From the NCBI RefSeq assembly GCF_013373795.3, contig NZ_CP088022.1:8315501-8379500 (forward strand): a DNA stretch of 64,000 nt, in the 5' to 3' direction. Position numbers and translations under genes: made by a program. Source of the stretch: Bradyrhizobium quebecense (GTDB lineage: Bacteria > Pseudomonadota > Alphaproteobacteria > Rhizobiales > Xanthobacteraceae). The first letter of the stretch is position 1. Each line of letters opens with the position of its first letter. Shown here one piece after another: positions 1 to 9,941 of this stretch. The notes under the pieces were generated by a model. It ran no database searches. It saw only the letters and a list, made by a program, of their open reading frames with translations, and was not told where the DNA came from.

Positions 1-2
1 GC

Positions 3-326
3 CAGGAGGTGCGGCTCCTGAAGCTCGCGGAAAATCTCCAGCAGCGCGTCGAATCGCTGCGCGGCAAGTTCGGCGAGATCGGCGATGCGCGGCTCACCGT
101 GATGGCGGCGCTCACCGCCTGCGACGAGCTGGTCGATGCGGGCGCACGGATCCGCAGCCTCGAGGAAGAGCTCGAGCAGCTGCGCAATGCCCGCGTCGCC
201 GCCACCGACCGCGCCCGCGCGACCCAGACCGCGGTCTCCAATGCGCTCAACGCCGCCGCCGAGCGGATCGAGCGCACCACGCAGGTGCTCAACCGCACCA
301 TCGGCGGCGGCATCGCGATCGGGTGA
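3..326 (+). CDS. zapA: Cell division protein ZapA, C-terminal part (5' end outside window)
   Basis: ZapA binds FtsZ and promotes bundling of Z-ring filaments at midcell. The reading frame is open from the window edge (Gln-Glu precede the first GTG at 9), so the true start lies upstream and only about 107 residues are seen. Visible are the helical 'KLAENLQQRVESLRGK' segment, 'GDARLTVMAAL' and a long coiled coil rich in Glu/Arg (about residues 45-95) ending in 'TIGGGIAIG'. This layout is typical of alphaproteobacterial ZapA. The following 6S RNA and 5-formyl-THF cyclo-ligase are its usual neighbours, which supports the call. Confidence 0.85.
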   Translation, partial: QEVRLLKLAENLQQRVESLRGKFGEIGDARLTVMAALTACDELVDAGARIRSLEEELEQLRNARVAATDRARATQTAVSNALNAAAERIERTTQVLNRTIGGGIAIG

Positions 327-640
327 TCTTGCTTCACCTTGCTCTTGTGGGCAGGCCATCGCAGATGGCTGCGGCCACCTCCCATGGCGCGGGACGGAGC
401 GCGGCTGCACAATTTCTGAATATTAGAATAATGCCGCTGATTTGCCCGACATGTCAAGTTGCCGTGTCGAATGCCGGCAAGCCGCCGGCTCCTTTGCATG
501 GGGTTGTTTTCGATGTTTTGGCAGCGCGCCCCTGCGGAGGGTGAGGAAGATCATACGAGAGCTTGGACTGCGTCAGCCTTACCGCTGGCGGATTGGGGCA
601 ACGATGGCTAGATTAGCCCTCGCGAAGCTGCGTCGTGCGT
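327..640. other. Intergenic region zapA-6S RNA
   Basis: About 310 bases without a convincing gene. Short open frames are present in several phases but show no recognisable protein or ribosome binding site. The right end carries the 6S RNA promoter. Confidence 0.5.
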
Positions 641-660
641 CAGGAGCCATATATCCCCGG

Positions 661-820
661 GGCCTTATCGATCCTTTAGGGAACTGTCCCTGGCCGGGTC
701 CGTGGACCCGGACATATGGTGCCCACCTACTTTCGTAGGGAACTCCGGGATCGAGCGCTCCAACGGCCTCTGCGGCTTCGCACTGATTTTTGCTGCTGCC
801 TTGTCGTCGTGCTGCGGCGG
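661..820 (+). ncRNA. ssrS: 6S RNA
   Basis: 6S RNA mimics an open promoter and sequesters housekeeping RNA polymerase holoenzyme. Evidence: position between zapA and the 5-formyl-THF cyclo-ligase gene, the conserved alphaproteobacterial location; the characteristic central sequence 'TGGTGCCCACCTACTTTCGT' followed by 'AGGGAACTCCGGGATCGA'; and a closing stem in which TCGATCC (near 668) pairs with GGGATCGA (near 747) and GGGGCC (659) with GGCCTC (765). A TATAT -10-like box at 649-654 predicts a start near 661. The 3' end is not defined by sequence alone; I used the ~160-nt length usual for the family. Confidence 0.8.
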
Positions 821-984
821 TTGATTGTGGTGCAGTTTCCCCGCAATGGGTCTCGTCATCGGCTCGCCCGCTGGCAGGCTCCTCGCGGGGTGTCCAGTGC
901 GCCGCGGCCTGGTCAAACGAATGCTAGCGTTTCTGAGTGCCGGCTCGTTCGCGTTTTGCGGACGATGACAGCGGAAGATGGATC

Positions 985-1563
985 ATGCACGCATCTCCAT
1001 CGAAGGCCGAGCTTCGGGCGCTTGCCCTCGCCAAGCGCGACGCGCTGAGCGACGAGCAGCGTGCGGCCGCTGCCGAGGCGCTCGCCAAGCGCGGCGCGCC
1101 GTTCGAGATCACGCAAGGCATGATCGTCTCGGGCTATGCGCCGATCCGCAGCGAACTCGATCCGGCGCCGCTGATGAAGAAGCTTGCCGAAAAGGGTGCA
1201 CGGCTTGCGCTACCCTGCATCAATGCGCGCGGCCAGTCGCTGACCTTCCGCAGCTGGTCGCCGCAGGACCGGCTGATGCTCGGGCCGCTCGGCATTCCCG
1301 AGCCGTCGCCGGCGGCCGCCGAGGTGCATCCCGACGTCATGCTGGTGCCGCTCGCGGCATTCGATAAGCTCGGCCACCGCATCGGCTATGGCGCCGGCTA
1401 TTACGACTATACCTTTGCACATCTGCGCAAGGCCAAGCATGTGATCGGGGTGGGGGTCGCCTTTGCTGCACAGGAAACCAAGGCCATTCCGGCGCTGTCG
1501 CACGACGTTCCTCTCGATTATGTGCTAACGGAGCGCAAGACGTTCGATTTCCGGAGTGGTTAG
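985..1563 (+). CDS. ygfA: 5-formyltetrahydrofolate cyclo-ligase
   Basis: Cytosolic enzyme converting 5-formyl-THF to 5,10-methenyl-THF with ATP, returning stored folate to one-carbon metabolism. The 192-residue protein has the family signature 'GHRIGYGAGYYD' (about residues 132-143) and 'PLAAFDKLG' just before it. An in-frame GTG at 937 exists, but ATG 985 has a purine-rich GGAAG site 7 bases upstream and starts at the usual N-terminus 'MHASPSKAELR'. In proteobacteria this gene commonly follows 6S RNA and may be cotranscribed with it. The phosphoesterase gene starts 2 bases after the stop, so they probably form an operon. Confidence 0.92.
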   Translation: MHASPSKAELRALALAKRDALSDEQRAAAAEALAKRGAPFEITQGMIVSGYAPIRSELDPAPLMKKLAEKGARLALPCINARGQSLTFRSWSPQDRLMLGPLGIPEPSPAAAEVHPDVMLVPLAAFDKLGHRIGYGAGYYDYTFAHLRKAKHVIGVGVAFAAQETKAIPALSHDVPLDYVLTERKTFDFRSG

Positions 1564-1565
1564 CC

Positions 1566-2393
1566 TTGCGTATTCTGTTCGTTGGTGACGTCGTCGGCAG
1601 GACCGGCCGCACCGCCATATCAGACCATCTTCCCGGCATGATCAGGGACTGGTCGCTCGATCTCGTCGTCGTCAATGGCGAGAACGCCGCCGGCGGCTTC
1701 GGCATCACCGAGGCGATCTATCAAGAGCTGCTCGATGCCGGCGCCGATGCGATCACGCTCGGCAACCACGCCTGGAATCAGAAGGAGGCGCTGGTCTTCA
1801 TCGAGCGCGCGCCACGCCTGATCCGGCCGCTGAATTTCCCGCGCCATTCGCCGGGCCGCGGCGCCACGCTGGTCGACACCAAGAGCGGCAAGCGCGCGCT
1901 GATCATCAACGCGATCGGCCGCGTCTTCATGGAGCCGTCCTCGAACGATCCGTTCAGCGCGATCGAGCGCGAGCTCGAGGCCTGCCCGTTGCGCGAAGGC
2001 GCCGACGCCATCGTGCTCGATTTCCATGCCGAGGCCACCAGCGAGAAGCAGGGCGTCGGCTTCTTCTGCGACGGCCGCGTCAGCCTCGTGGTCGGGACCC
2101 ATACCCATGTGCCGACCGCCGATCATCAGGTGCTGCCCGGCGGCACCGCCTATATGAGCGATGCCGGCATGACCGGCGACTATGATTCGGTGATCGGCAT
2201 GCAGAAGGAGGAGCCGCTGCAGCGTTTCCTCACCGGCATTCCCTCCGGACGTTTCGAGCCGGCCGGAGGCGTTGCGACGCTGAGCGGCGTCGCGGTCGAG
2301 ACCGACGATGCGACCGGGCTTGCGGTGAAGGTCGCGCCGGTTCGCGCCGGCGGGCGACTCGAGCCCGCGGTGCCGGGGTTCTGGCTGAGCTAG
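1566..2393 (+). CDS. YmdB/TIGR00282-family metallophosphoesterase
   Basis: 275-residue calcineurin-like phosphoesterase of the YmdB group; B. subtilis YmdB hydrolyses 2',3'-cyclic nucleotides/cAMP. Metal-ligand motifs are visible in order: 'GDVVGR' (N-terminus), 'NGENAAGG', 'GNHAWNQ', 'DFHAEATSEK' and 'GTHTHVPTAD'. Start is TTG, 2 bases after the cyclo-ligase stop, with GGAG about 9 bases upstream; no ATG fits the conserved N-terminus 'RILFVGDVVGR'. Likely cotranscribed with the upstream folate gene. Substrate in this organism is unknown. Confidence 0.88.
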   Translation: MRILFVGDVVGRTGRTAISDHLPGMIRDWSLDLVVVNGENAAGGFGITEAIYQELLDAGADAITLGNHAWNQKEALVFIERAPRLIRPLNFPRHSPGRGATLVDTKSGKRALIINAIGRVFMEPSSNDPFSAIERELEACPLREGADAIVLDFHAEATSEKQGVGFFCDGRVSLVVGTHTHVPTADHQVLPGGTAYMSDAGMTGDYDSVIGMQKEEPLQRFLTGIPSGRFEPAGGVATLSGVAVETDDATGLAVKVAPVRAGGRLEPAVPGFWLS

Positions 2394-2484
2394 CCTGCGA
2401 CATCTTGTCGTGCTTTGATGCGCAGTGATTTTTGATGGGGCAGTGATTTTTCGATCCCTGTGATTTTAGCTTCCGGAGATTGCG

Positions 2485-4257
2485 GTGTCCGAGCGCGTCG
2501 AACGTCGTTTGGTGGCCTTGGTAGCGGCCGATGTTGCCGGCTACAGCCGCCTGATGGGCCGCGACGAGGAGCGGACGCTTGGCGACCTGAAGAGTGTCCG
2601 CCAGATGCTGGTCGATCCGACCATCGCGGCATGCCGAGGCCGCATCGTCAAGACCACCGGTGACGGGATGTTGGTCGAGTTCGCCAGCGCTGTCGACGCG
2701 GCGCGGTGCGCCATTGAGATTCAGCGGGGCATGACCGAACGGAACGTCGCGGTGCCGCCCGATCGCAGAATTGAATTCCGCATCGGCATTCACGTCGGCG
2801 ACATCATCATCGACAGTGACGATATCTTCGGCGACGGCGTCAACATCGCGGCGCGTCTCGAGGGGATGGCCGACCCCGGCGGAATTTGCATTTCGGACGA
2901 TGCCCATCGGCAAATCCGAGGCAAGGTCGATATCGATTTCGGTGACATGGGCTCACAGTCGCTGAAGAATATCGCCGAACCGATGCGGGTATGGCAGATC
3001 CGGGTCGGCGGCGAGTCTGCCCCGGAGCGCTCGGCAGTGCCCACAGTGCCAGTCCAGCCGCTTCCACTGCCGGACAGGCCGTCGATTGCAGTGCTGCCGT
3101 TCGACAACATGAGCGGGGATCGCGAGCAGGATTACTTTGCCGACGGCATGGTCGAGGAGATTATCACGGCGCTGTCGCGGTTCAAATCGCTGTTCGTCAT
3201 CGCGCGCAATTCGAGCTTCGCCTACAAGGGCAAATCCGTCGATATCAAGCGGGTCGGGCAGGAGCTCGGCGTCCGCTATGTGCTCGAAGGCAGCGTGCGC
3301 AAGGCCGGCAACCGTGTCCGCATCACCGGTCAGCTGATAGAGGCCGCGACCGGCAACCATATCTGGGCCGACCGTTTCGACGGCGACCTCGAGGATGTCT
3401 TTGGCTTGCAGGACAAGGTCACCTCAAACGTGGTCGGCCTGATCGCGCCGAGGCTCGAACAGGCCGAGTTCGAGCGTGTCAGGCAGAAGCCGACGGACAA
3501 GCTGGACAGCTACGACCTCTACCTGCGCGGCATGGCGCTGATTCATCAGCGCACCTCGCTCGCCGATGCCTACAAGCTGTTCAAGCACGCGATCGAGCTC
3601 GATCCGCAGTTCGCCGCGGCGCATGCAATGCTGGCGTGGACCTGGATGGCCCGGCAGGCCACCACCGGCTCGCCGCTCGACGGCCCGGAGCGGTTCGAGG
3701 CCGTCAAGCACGCACGGTTGGCGTCGCGACTCGGCGAGGAGGATGCGTTCGTGCAGTCGACGGCCGGCCACGTGCTGACCTATCTCGGGCATGACTACGA
3801 CCTCGGCTCGTCGATGGTCGAGGAGGCGATCACACTGAATCCCAATCTTGGATTCGCCTGGTATTCGCGCGGCTGGGTCTTGCTGATGTGCGGCGAGACC
3901 GAACGCGCAATCGAGAGTTTCGACCACATGATCCGGCTTAGTCCGCTCGATCCCTTGCGCGTCAGCGCCTGGATCGGCATGGCGCACGCCTACTTCTGGC
4001 TCGAACGTTATGAGGAGGGATGCAAGGTTGCCAGACGGTCGTTGCGCTTCAACTCCAATGCGCATTCATTGGGCGCCTTCATCATCAACGCGATCCGCGC
4101 AGGCGATGCGGAGGAGGCGAGAAAGGCGATCGCTCGTTTGTTGCGGGTGCATCCGGGCTTCCGCACCTCGCATATCAGCGAGGCGTTTCCGGTGCGGGAT
4201 GCCGCACTGCGTGGCGAGATCGGCGCCGCGTTGCGCGACGCAGGATTGCCGGAATAG
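2485..4257 (+). CDS. Class III adenylate cyclase fused to TolB-like and TPR regions
   Basis: 590-residue protein starting at GTG. N-terminal ~180 residues form a class III nucleotidyl cyclase domain: 'ADVAGYSRLM' holds the first metal-binding Asp, 'KTTGDGMLVEF' the adenine-contact Lys and second Asp, and 'VNIAARLEG' the transition-state Asn/Arg. Residues about 200-320 ('RPSIAVLPFDNMSGD' to 'HIWADRFDGDLEDVF') match the TolB-like segment common in rhizobial cyclases; the remainder reads as TPR repeats ('AYKLFKHAIELDPQFAAAHAMLAW'). No membrane segment is evident, so it is probably cytosolic, making cAMP under control of the C-terminal scaffold. Bradyrhizobia carry many paralogues; the signal is unknown. 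Confidence 0.9.
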   Translation: MSERVERRLVALVAADVAGYSRLMGRDEERTLGDLKSVRQMLVDPTIAACRGRIVKTTGDGMLVEFASAVDAARCAIEIQRGMTERNVAVPPDRRIEFRIGIHVGDIIIDSDDIFGDGVNIAARLEGMADPGGICISDDAHRQIRGKVDIDFGDMGSQSLKNIAEPMRVWQIRVGGESAPERSAVPTVPVQPLPLPDRPSIAVLPFDNMSGDREQDYFADGMVEEIITALSRFKSLFVIARNSSFAYKGKSVDIKRVGQELGVRYVLEGSVRKAGNRVRITGQLIEAATGNHIWADRFDGDLEDVFGLQDKVTSNVVGLIAPRLEQAEFERVRQKPTDKLDSYDLYLRGMALIHQRTSLADAYKLFKHAIELDPQFAAAHAMLAWTWMARQATTGSPLDGPERFEAVKHARLASRLGEEDAFVQSTAGHVLTYLGHDYDLGSSMVEEAITLNPNLGFAWYSRGWVLLMCGETERAIESFDHMIRLSPLDPLRVSAWIGMAHAYFWLERYEEGCKVARRSLRFNSNAHSLGAFIINAIRAGDAEEARKAIARLLRVHPGFRTSHISEAFPVRDAALRGEIGAALRDAGLPE

Positions 4258-4258
4258 C

Positions 4259-4321
4259 CAAGGCGTTTCGAGCGAAGTGGATTCCGGTGCGCGTGAAGAA
4301 AGCGCGTCCAAACAACGAGCC
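4259..4321. repeat. Dispersed palindromic intergenic repeat
   Basis: Sequence of the type 'GCGTTTCGAGCGAAGTGGAT..CCGGTGCGCGTGAAG..GCGC'. A near copy lies at 24240-24298, also directly after a gene. The arms can fold on each other (GCGTTT/AAAGCGC). It sits between convergent genes and might act as a transcription end. Confidence 0.6.
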
Positions 4322-5746
4322 CTAGCCCTGCCGGAAGCCCATCCGGAACGCGCCCCAGTGGCGGCCGTTCACGAAGATCGGCGACGACACGTCCTTCATC
4401 AGCACGAATTTGCCGCCGCCCATGTCGCGGCGATAGGTCTGCAGCAGGAACGGCTTGGTATTGGCCGCGACCTTGCTCACCGCGCGGTCGTTGAACAGCC
4501 GGCGGTTGCGGCAATTGGCGTTGTTCCACACCGGGTCCGGTCCCTGCGGCAGCCGGTAATTCGGATTGTGGGTCGGCAGATAGCCGCTCCGCGCCCAGGC
4601 GACGCAGAACACGATGCGCGGATCGGTCTTCTGGATCGGATCCTGGATCGCAGGCAGCACGCGGTCGGTGAAGCTGACATAGTCGGTCAGATATTGCTTC
4701 GGATTGGTGCCCGCGATCTCGCGATATTTCTCGTCCATCAACTGCGCGAGCGTGATCTCGCCGCTTGCGATGGCCTGCTCGAACAGCTCCGAGATCTGTT
4801 TCGCGGTGTCGATCACGACGCGGATCAGCGGCGCATCACTGGTCTCGACGCCGCTGTCGGCGATGGTCACGATCAGGCTCTCGGACAGCTCGAGCAGCTT
4901 TGCGACGCGGCCGTCGGCGTGCTTGAGGTCGCGCGAGGAGAGATCGACGCCCTTGGCGAGCTCGTTCAGCTCCGCGATCACGGTGTCGCAATGACCGAGA
5001 TTGGAGGTCGCGGCGCGCGCCACGCTGCCGATCTCGGCGCCGACGGATGAAAAGCCCTCCTGCACGCGCATGATGATGCCCGATATCTGCCGGGCGCCTT
5101 CGCCGGCGCTCTTGGCGCGCAGCGAGGCGTCGCTGCTCTCGCCGATCAGGCTGCCGATCTGACCGTCGAGATCGCGTACGGTGTCGGAAATCTGATGCGT
5201 CGCCTGGCGCGTCGCCTCGGCAAGGTTCTTCACCTCGCTTGCGACCACGGCAAAGCCGCGGCCGGCATTGCCGGCACGCGCGGCCTCGATCGTGGCGTTG
5301 AGCGCCAGCAGATTGGTCTGCTTGGCGATCGCCTCGATCGAACCGGAGACCTTGGCGACCTGGCTCAGCGCGGAGCCGACCGCGGCGAGCCGCGCCTCGA
5401 TCCGTCCGACCGCCGCGACGAGCTCTGCGATATGGCTGACCGCCGTCTCGACCGCGTTGCGCGATTCGGCGATCTGGCCAACCGCGGCGGCTGCGGTCGT
5501 TTGCACCGCCTGCGATGCATTGGCGATGTCGTGATTGGCCGAGACCATGATCTCGGCGGTCTCCTGCAAATGATGGAACCGCTCCGACTGGCTGGAGACG
5601 CGGTTCGCGACCTCCTGGACGTTGCCGGCGATGTCGGCAAGCTCGACCCCGAGGCCGCCGATCCGGTCGGCGAGCTGGTCGACCAGCCGTTCGGCCAGTG
5701 TCCGGTTCGATGACGTATCCAGCACTGCAAGCTGCGCCGCCGACAT
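4322..5746 (-). CDS. Soluble methyl-accepting chemotaxis protein with C-terminal sensory domain
   Basis: 474 residues, no membrane segment. The cytoplasmic signalling hairpin lies at about residues 100-220, with the kinase-interaction tip '[20 protein letters not shown]' and '[16 protein letters not shown]'. After it comes a ~150-residue C-terminal domain running from '[19 protein letters not shown]' through '[13 protein letters not shown]' to '[11 protein letters not shown]'. The same domain ends the next chemoreceptor (5857-7611), so the pair looks like a duplication. Sensory input follows rather than precedes the signalling module, the reverse of classical receptors. Start ATG 5746 has a GAGGAAAC site just upstream. 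Likely senses a cytosolic ligand; the ligand is not predictable. Confidence 0.88.
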   Translation of the reverse strand: MSAAQLAVLDTSSNRTLAERLVDQLADRIGGLGVELADIAGNVQEVANRVSSQSERFHHLQETAEIMVSANHDIANASQAVQTTAAAAVGQIAESRNAVETAVSHIAELVAAVGRIEARLAAVGSALSQVAKVSGSIEAIAKQTNLLALNATIEAARAGNAGRGFAVVASEVKNLAEATRQATHQISDTVRDLDGQIGSLIGESSDASLRAKSAGEGARQISGIIMRVQEGFSSVGAEIGSVARAATSNLGHCDTVIAELNELAKGVDLSSRDLKHADGRVAKLLELSESLIVTIADSGVETSDAPLIRVVIDTAKQISELFEQAIASGEITLAQLMDEKYREIAGTNPKQYLTDYVSFTDRVLPAIQDPIQKTDPRIVFCVAWARSGYLPTHNPNYRLPQGPDPVWNNANCRNRRLFNDRAVSKVAANTKPFLLQTYRRDMGGGKFVLMKDVSSPIFVNGRHWGAFRMGFRQG

Positions 5747-5856
5747 GTCGCGTTTCCTCCGTTACAGCAGTCCGTCACGCCGCTGCAGCATTCCCCATTC
5801 CAGTCTAAAGCGTGATTCGCTCCGCCGGTCTTGCCTGAGCGTGCACTCGCGCTTGG

Positions 5857-7611
5857 TCAAAGCTTGTAGGCGGTGCGGAAGGCGCCCCAGTGCCGGCCGC
5901 GGACGCGGATCGGCACGTCGATCTCGCGCATCATCACGGTGGTGCCGTTGCCCATGTCGCGCGCATAGCTTTGAACCAAATAGGCGCGCTGATTTTGCGC
6001 GGCGGCGAGGCCCGCGGGATCGTTGAAGATACGACGATTGCGGCAATTGGCGGTGTTGTAGGCCACGTCGCCCGGCCGCTGCGGCTGCGAATAGATCTTG
6101 TTATGGACCGGCAGATAGCCGTTCCGGTCGACCGTGGCGCAGAACGCCAGGCGCTTGTCCTTGGCGAGGAACGCCTCGAGCAGAGCGGGCAGCGAGCGAT
6201 CCCCCCAATCCAGCATTTTGGTGCGATACTGCACGGGGTTGGTGCCTGATATCTCGACATAGTCGGTGTCGAACATGTCGGCGAGCGTGATCGCGCCGCT
6301 TGCCAGTCCGTCCTCGAAGAGCTTGCTCAGCGTGCGACCCGCTTCCATCGCGCGGGTGACGAGTTCGGCGTTCTCCTCGTGAATCGCCCACATCCGGTCT
6401 TCGATCTTCTCGCGCAGCGTGGCGGTCGCCGCCTCGAAGCGCGCCTGGCTGCCTGCCTTGGAGCGATCGCCGATCCTGATCCGGCAGGCGCCGACGTCCT
6501 GCAAGGTCGCGGTCAGGGTCTCATGGGCCGGCAGCCTCTCGGCATCCGGCCCGCCGATCAGGATGCCGTCCATCGCGATCTCGTAGACCGGCGCGGTGAT
6601 CATGCCGCGCGCGGTCGTGATCTCGATCGTGAGGCTGCACGGCAGGCGCTGGTTCTTGCGCGGATCGCCGCGCTCGTCCTGGCGCAGCAGCACTGCACAG
6701 CGCGCCTTCAGCTTCTGGGCGAAGGCGGTCACCGCCTTGCCGGCCTTGGCGACATTGTCGCCGTGCGCGGCCGCTTCGCGGGTTGCCGAGTCGATCTCGC
6801 CGGCGCTGGTGCCGACCGAGACGATGAAGTGGGAGGCGGAGGCCGCGTTCTGGCCCATCTCGCCGGTGATCTGGTTCTGCTCGGCGACCGCGCCGTTGAC
6901 GTTCTCGAACACCGGACGGATCTTTTCGATCGCCTGCGAGATGCGGTGGACGGCGTCCGCCGATCCGGTGGCGTCCTTCTGCAACGCCTCGATCTTGCGC
7001 GTGATCTCTTCGGTCGCGCTCTGGGTCTGCACCGCCAGCGCCTTGACCTCGGTGGCGACCACCGCAAAACCCTTGCCGGCGGCGCCGGCGCGCGCCGCTT
7101 CGATCGTCGAGTTGAGCGCCAGCAGCGTGGTCTGCCGCGCGATCTGCGCGATCAGATTGACGACATTACCGATCGCGGCCGAGGATTCGCGCAAGCGATC
7201 GACATTGGCGGTGGCCTCGCGCGCCGCCGCCGCGGCGTCGTCGGCGAGCTGGCTGGCGCTGCGCACTTGCGCGCCGATGCCTTCGGCGGAATGGGTGAAG
7301 CGGTCGGCGGCTTCGGAGAACGTCGTCGCGGTGCTCTGCGCATCGCTGCTGCGGCCGGTCAGCGCGTCGGTGCGGGCGCGGATGGTCGCGAGCTTGGCTG
7401 CCGTCGCCTCGGCGCCGTCGGCCACCGAGCCTGCGGCGCGCTCGAGCTGGCGGATCATCGCGCCGAGCTCGAGTTCCAGCAGCTCCAGGATTTCCCCGGA
7501 CGAATCCTTGGCCGAATCAGTCTCGGTCGGGACTTCAGCCGCAGCGGCCGCGGTTGGAACCTGCGGCGCGGCCGGCTCCGGCATTTGCTTTCGAAACAAA
7601 CCGAACGCCAT
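5857..7611 (-). CDS. Soluble chemoreceptor with PilZ-like insert and C-terminal sensory domain
   Basis: 584 residues from ATG 7611 ('MAFGLFRKQMPEPAAP'); longer in-frame starts upstream (7695) give an unlikely Arg/Pro-rich leader. A low-complexity Ala/Pro N-terminus is followed by a signalling region (tip 'IAQIARQTTLLALNSTIEAA', 'GKGFAVVATEVKALA'). Then comes a segment starting 'DPRKNQRLPCSL' that resembles a PilZ c-di-GMP-binding domain (Arg/Lys-rich start, 'YEIAMDGILIGG'), and finally the C-terminal domain shared with the neighbour ('GTNPVQYRTKM', 'YNTANCRNRRIFND', 'RHWGAFRTAYKL'). No membrane segments. The PilZ assignment is tentative; if right, c-di-GMP could tune chemotaxis here. Confidence 0.85.
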   Translation of the reverse strand: MAFGLFRKQMPEPAAPQVPTAAAAAEVPTETDSAKDSSGEILELLELELGAMIRQLERAAGSVADGAEATAAKLATIRARTDALTGRSSDAQSTATTFSEAADRFTHSAEGIGAQVRSASQLADDAAAAAREATANVDRLRESSAAIGNVVNLIAQIARQTTLLALNSTIEAARAGAAGKGFAVVATEVKALAVQTQSATEEITRKIEALQKDATGSADAVHRISQAIEKIRPVFENVNGAVAEQNQITGEMGQNAASASHFIVSVGTSAGEIDSATREAAAHGDNVAKAGKAVTAFAQKLKARCAVLLRQDERGDPRKNQRLPCSLTIEITTARGMITAPVYEIAMDGILIGGPDAERLPAHETLTATLQDVGACRIRIGDRSKAGSQARFEAATATLREKIEDRMWAIHEENAELVTRAMEAGRTLSKLFEDGLASGAITLADMFDTDYVEISGTNPVQYRTKMLDWGDRSLPALLEAFLAKDKRLAFCATVDRNGYLPVHNKIYSQPQRPGDVAYNTANCRNRRIFNDPAGLAAAQNQRAYLVQSYARDMGNGTTVMMREIDVPIRVRGRHWGAFRTAYKL

Positions 7612-7819
7612 GGGGATGGGGGCTCTTGGAAAGTTGCGGCGGGACGGGGTGATCCTCGCATCCGGGCATGAAGTCATGGTTAACAAGTGCCTCATATTCC
7701 GGCTTGCGGTAGTATTCCCCCGCCGGACGTCCCCTGCCGACCTTTGATTTTGACCGCCAGGGGCCTATAAGGCCGCGTTTTCCACCCCTGTTCAGACCCT
7801 ACGCTCGAAGAGACGTCGC

Positions 7820-8566
7820 ATGGCCGGCCATTCCCAATTCAAGAACATCATGCACCGCAAGGGCCGGCAGGATGCCCAGAAGTCGAAGCTTTTCGGCAAG
7901 CTAGCCCGCGAAATCACCGTGGCGGCCAAGCTCGGCACCCCGGACCCGGCGATGAACCCGCGGCTGCGCGCCGCCGTGGTCGCAGCGCGGGCCGAGAACA
8001 TGCCCAAGGACAATATCGACCGCGCCATCAAGAAGGCCCTGGGCAGTGAGGGCGAGAACTATGACGAGATCCGCTACGAGGGCTATGGCCCCGGCGGCGT
8101 CGCCGTCATCGTCGAGGCGCTGACCGACAACCGCAACCGCGCCGCTTCCGACGTCCGCTCGTTCTTCACCAAGTCGGGCGGCAATCTCGGCGAAACCGGC
8201 TCGGTCGCCTTCATGTTCGACCGTACCGGCATCATCGAATACGATGCCAAGGTCGCTTCCGACGATGCCATGCTGGACGCCGCGATCGAGGCCGGCGCCG
8301 ACGACGTGGTCTCGAGCGAAGCCGGTCACGAGGTCTACGCCTCGCAGGAGACCTTCCGCGAAGTCGCAAAGGCGCTGGAAGCGAAGTTTGGCGAGCCGCG
8401 CAAGGCGGCGCTGACCTGGAAGCCGCAGAACACCGTCGCGGTCGACGACGAGACCGGCGAAAAGCTGCTGAAGCTGATGGACCTGCTCAACGAGCACGAC
8501 GACGTGCAGAACGTGTACGCCAATTTCGAGGTGTCCGACGCGCTGCTCGCGAAGATGGGCGGGTAA
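7820..8566 (+). CDS. yebC: YebC/PmpR family protein
   Basis: 248-residue cytosolic protein starting '[20 protein letters not shown]', the hallmark N-terminus of the family (usually ~240-250 residues). Members act as DNA-binding regulators (PmpR) or, as recently shown for some, in translation of proline-rich stretches; which applies here cannot be told. It lies just upstream of ruvC, a very common arrangement, though a 230-base repeat-containing gap separates them here. Confidence 0.95.
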   Translation: MAGHSQFKNIMHRKGRQDAQKSKLFGKLAREITVAAKLGTPDPAMNPRLRAAVVAARAENMPKDNIDRAIKKALGSEGENYDEIRYEGYGPGGVAVIVEALTDNRNRAASDVRSFFTKSGGNLGETGSVAFMFDRTGIIEYDAKVASDDAMLDAAIEAGADDVVSSEAGHEVYASQETFREVAKALEAKFGEPRKAALTWKPQNTVAVDDETGEKLLKLMDLLNEHDDVQNVYANFEVSDALLAKMGG

Positions 8567-8577
8567 GCGCCCGTTCA

Positions 8578-8720
8578 TCACCCCGAACTCCGTTGTCATC
8601 GCCCGGTTCGCTTCGGGCGATCCAGTATTCCAGAGACCGTCGTTTGATCCGCGAGGCCGCAGCGTACTGGATACCCCCGCTTTTGCCGGGGATGACAAGC
8701 AAGGATGGGATGACGAGCGA
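8578..8720. repeat. Intergenic palindromic repeat cluster
   Basis: Contains hairpin arms 'GCCCGGTTCGCTTCGGGC', 'CCAGTATTCCAG', 'GCGTACTGGATAC' and 'CCCCCGCTTTTGCCGGGG'. It resembles the dispersed REP-like elements of bradyrhizobial genomes and is noncoding. Confidence 0.6.
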
Positions 8721-8799
8721 GGCCGAGCACAACGACCGCGGCAGGGGACGGACCTCCGTTTGTGTTTCGTTCTCCCCGCGCAGGCGGTATCACTAGCCC

Positions 8800-9327
8800 A
8801 TGACATCGCAGCCGATTCGCTCTCCCGTCCGCATCATCGGTATCGATCCGGGTCTCCGCCGGACCGGCTGGGGCGTGATCGAGACCGAGGGCAACCGTCT
8901 GGTCTACATCGGCTGCGGTTCGGTCGAGCCGCCGGACGACCTGCCGCTGGCGAGCCGGCTGCTCGCGATCCATGAGGGGCTTGCCGCCGTGCTCGGCGAC
9001 TACCGACCGGCAGAGGCTGCGGTCGAGCAGACCTTCGTCAACAAGGACGGCGTTGCCACGCTGAAGCTCGGCCAGGCGCGTGGCGTCGCCATGCTGGCGC
9101 CCGCAATGTTCGGTATCTCGGTGGCCGAATACGCGCCGAACCAGGTCAAGAAGACCGTGGTCGGCGCCGGACATGCCGAGAAGAGCCAGATCCAGGTGAT
9201 GCTGAAGATCCTGTTGCCGAAAGCCGAGCCGCCGTCCGCCGACGCCGCCGACGCGCTCGCGGTCGCGATCACTCACGCCCATCATCGCCAGAGCACCGCG
9301 CTGCGGCTCAGGGTGGCGAGCCTATGA
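8800..9327 (+). CDS. ruvC: Holliday junction endonuclease RuvC
   Basis: 175-residue resolvase that cuts Holliday junctions together with RuvAB. Acidic active-site residues are visible in '[12 protein letters not shown]' (first Asp, about residue 16), '[10 protein letters not shown]' (Glu) and the C-terminal '[12 protein letters not shown]' (Asp pair). The stop overlaps the ruvA start by 4 bases (ATGA), indicating translational coupling in a ruvCA(x)B operon. Confidence 0.97.
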   Translation: MTSQPIRSPVRIIGIDPGLRRTGWGVIETEGNRLVYIGCGSVEPPDDLPLASRLLAIHEGLAAVLGDYRPAEAAVEQTFVNKDGVATLKLGQARGVAMLAPAMFGISVAEYAPNQVKKTVVGAGHAEKSQIQVMLKILLPKAEPPSADAADALAVAITHAHHRQSTALRLRVASL

Positions 9328-9941
9328 TCGGCAAGCTCAAGGGCCTGATCGATTCCTATGGCGAGGATTACGTGATCCTCGACGTCGGCGGCGTCGGCTA
9401 TCAGGTGCATTGCGCCAGCCGTACGCTGCAGGCGCTGCCACAGCCGGGCGGCGCGGCCGTGCTTTCGATCGAGACCTATGTCCGTGAGGACCAGATCAAG
9501 CTGTTCGGCTTCCGCAGCGATCTCGAGCGCGAGTGGTTTCGCCTGTTGCAGACCGTGCAGGGCGTCGGCGCCAAGGTCGCGCTCGCGGTGCTCGGCACGT
9601 TGCCGCCGACCGATCTCGCCAATGCGATCGCGCTGCGCGACAAGGCGGCGGTGGCGCGGACGCCGGGGGTCGGGCCGAAGGTTGCCGAGCGCATCGTCAG
9701 CGAGTTGAAGGACAAGGCGCCGGGCTTCGCCGATGTCGATCCCGCGGTGGTGCACCTGTCCGGCGCGATCGACAACAACCGCGCGCCGCGCCCGGTGACG
9801 GATGCGATCTCCGCGCTGGTCAATCTCGGCTACGGCCAGCCGCAGGCCGCCGCCGCTATCGCCGCCGCCTCCCGCAGCGCCGGCGAGAAGGCCGAGACCG
9901 CGCAGCTGATCCGGCTGGGCCTGAAGGAATTGTCGAAGTGA
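9324..9941 (+). CDS. ruvA: Holliday junction DNA helicase subunit RuvA
   Basis: 205 residues. RuvA binds the four-way junction and loads RuvB. The N-terminal OB-fold ('[20 protein letters not shown]'), helix-hairpin-helix motifs ('[18 protein letters not shown]', '[14 protein letters not shown]') and a C-terminal RuvB-binding domain ending 'LIRLGLKEL' are all present. It overlaps ruvC and, through GTGA, the following small membrane protein gene. Confidence 0.97.
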   Translation: MIGKLKGLIDSYGEDYVILDVGGVGYQVHCASRTLQALPQPGGAAVLSIETYVREDQIKLFGFRSDLEREWFRLLQTVQGVGAKVALAVLGTLPPTDLANAIALRDKAAVARTPGVGPKVAERIVSELKDKAPGFADVDPAVVHLSGAIDNNRAPRPVTDAISALVNLGYGQPQAAAAIAAASRSAGEKAETAQLIRLGLKELSK

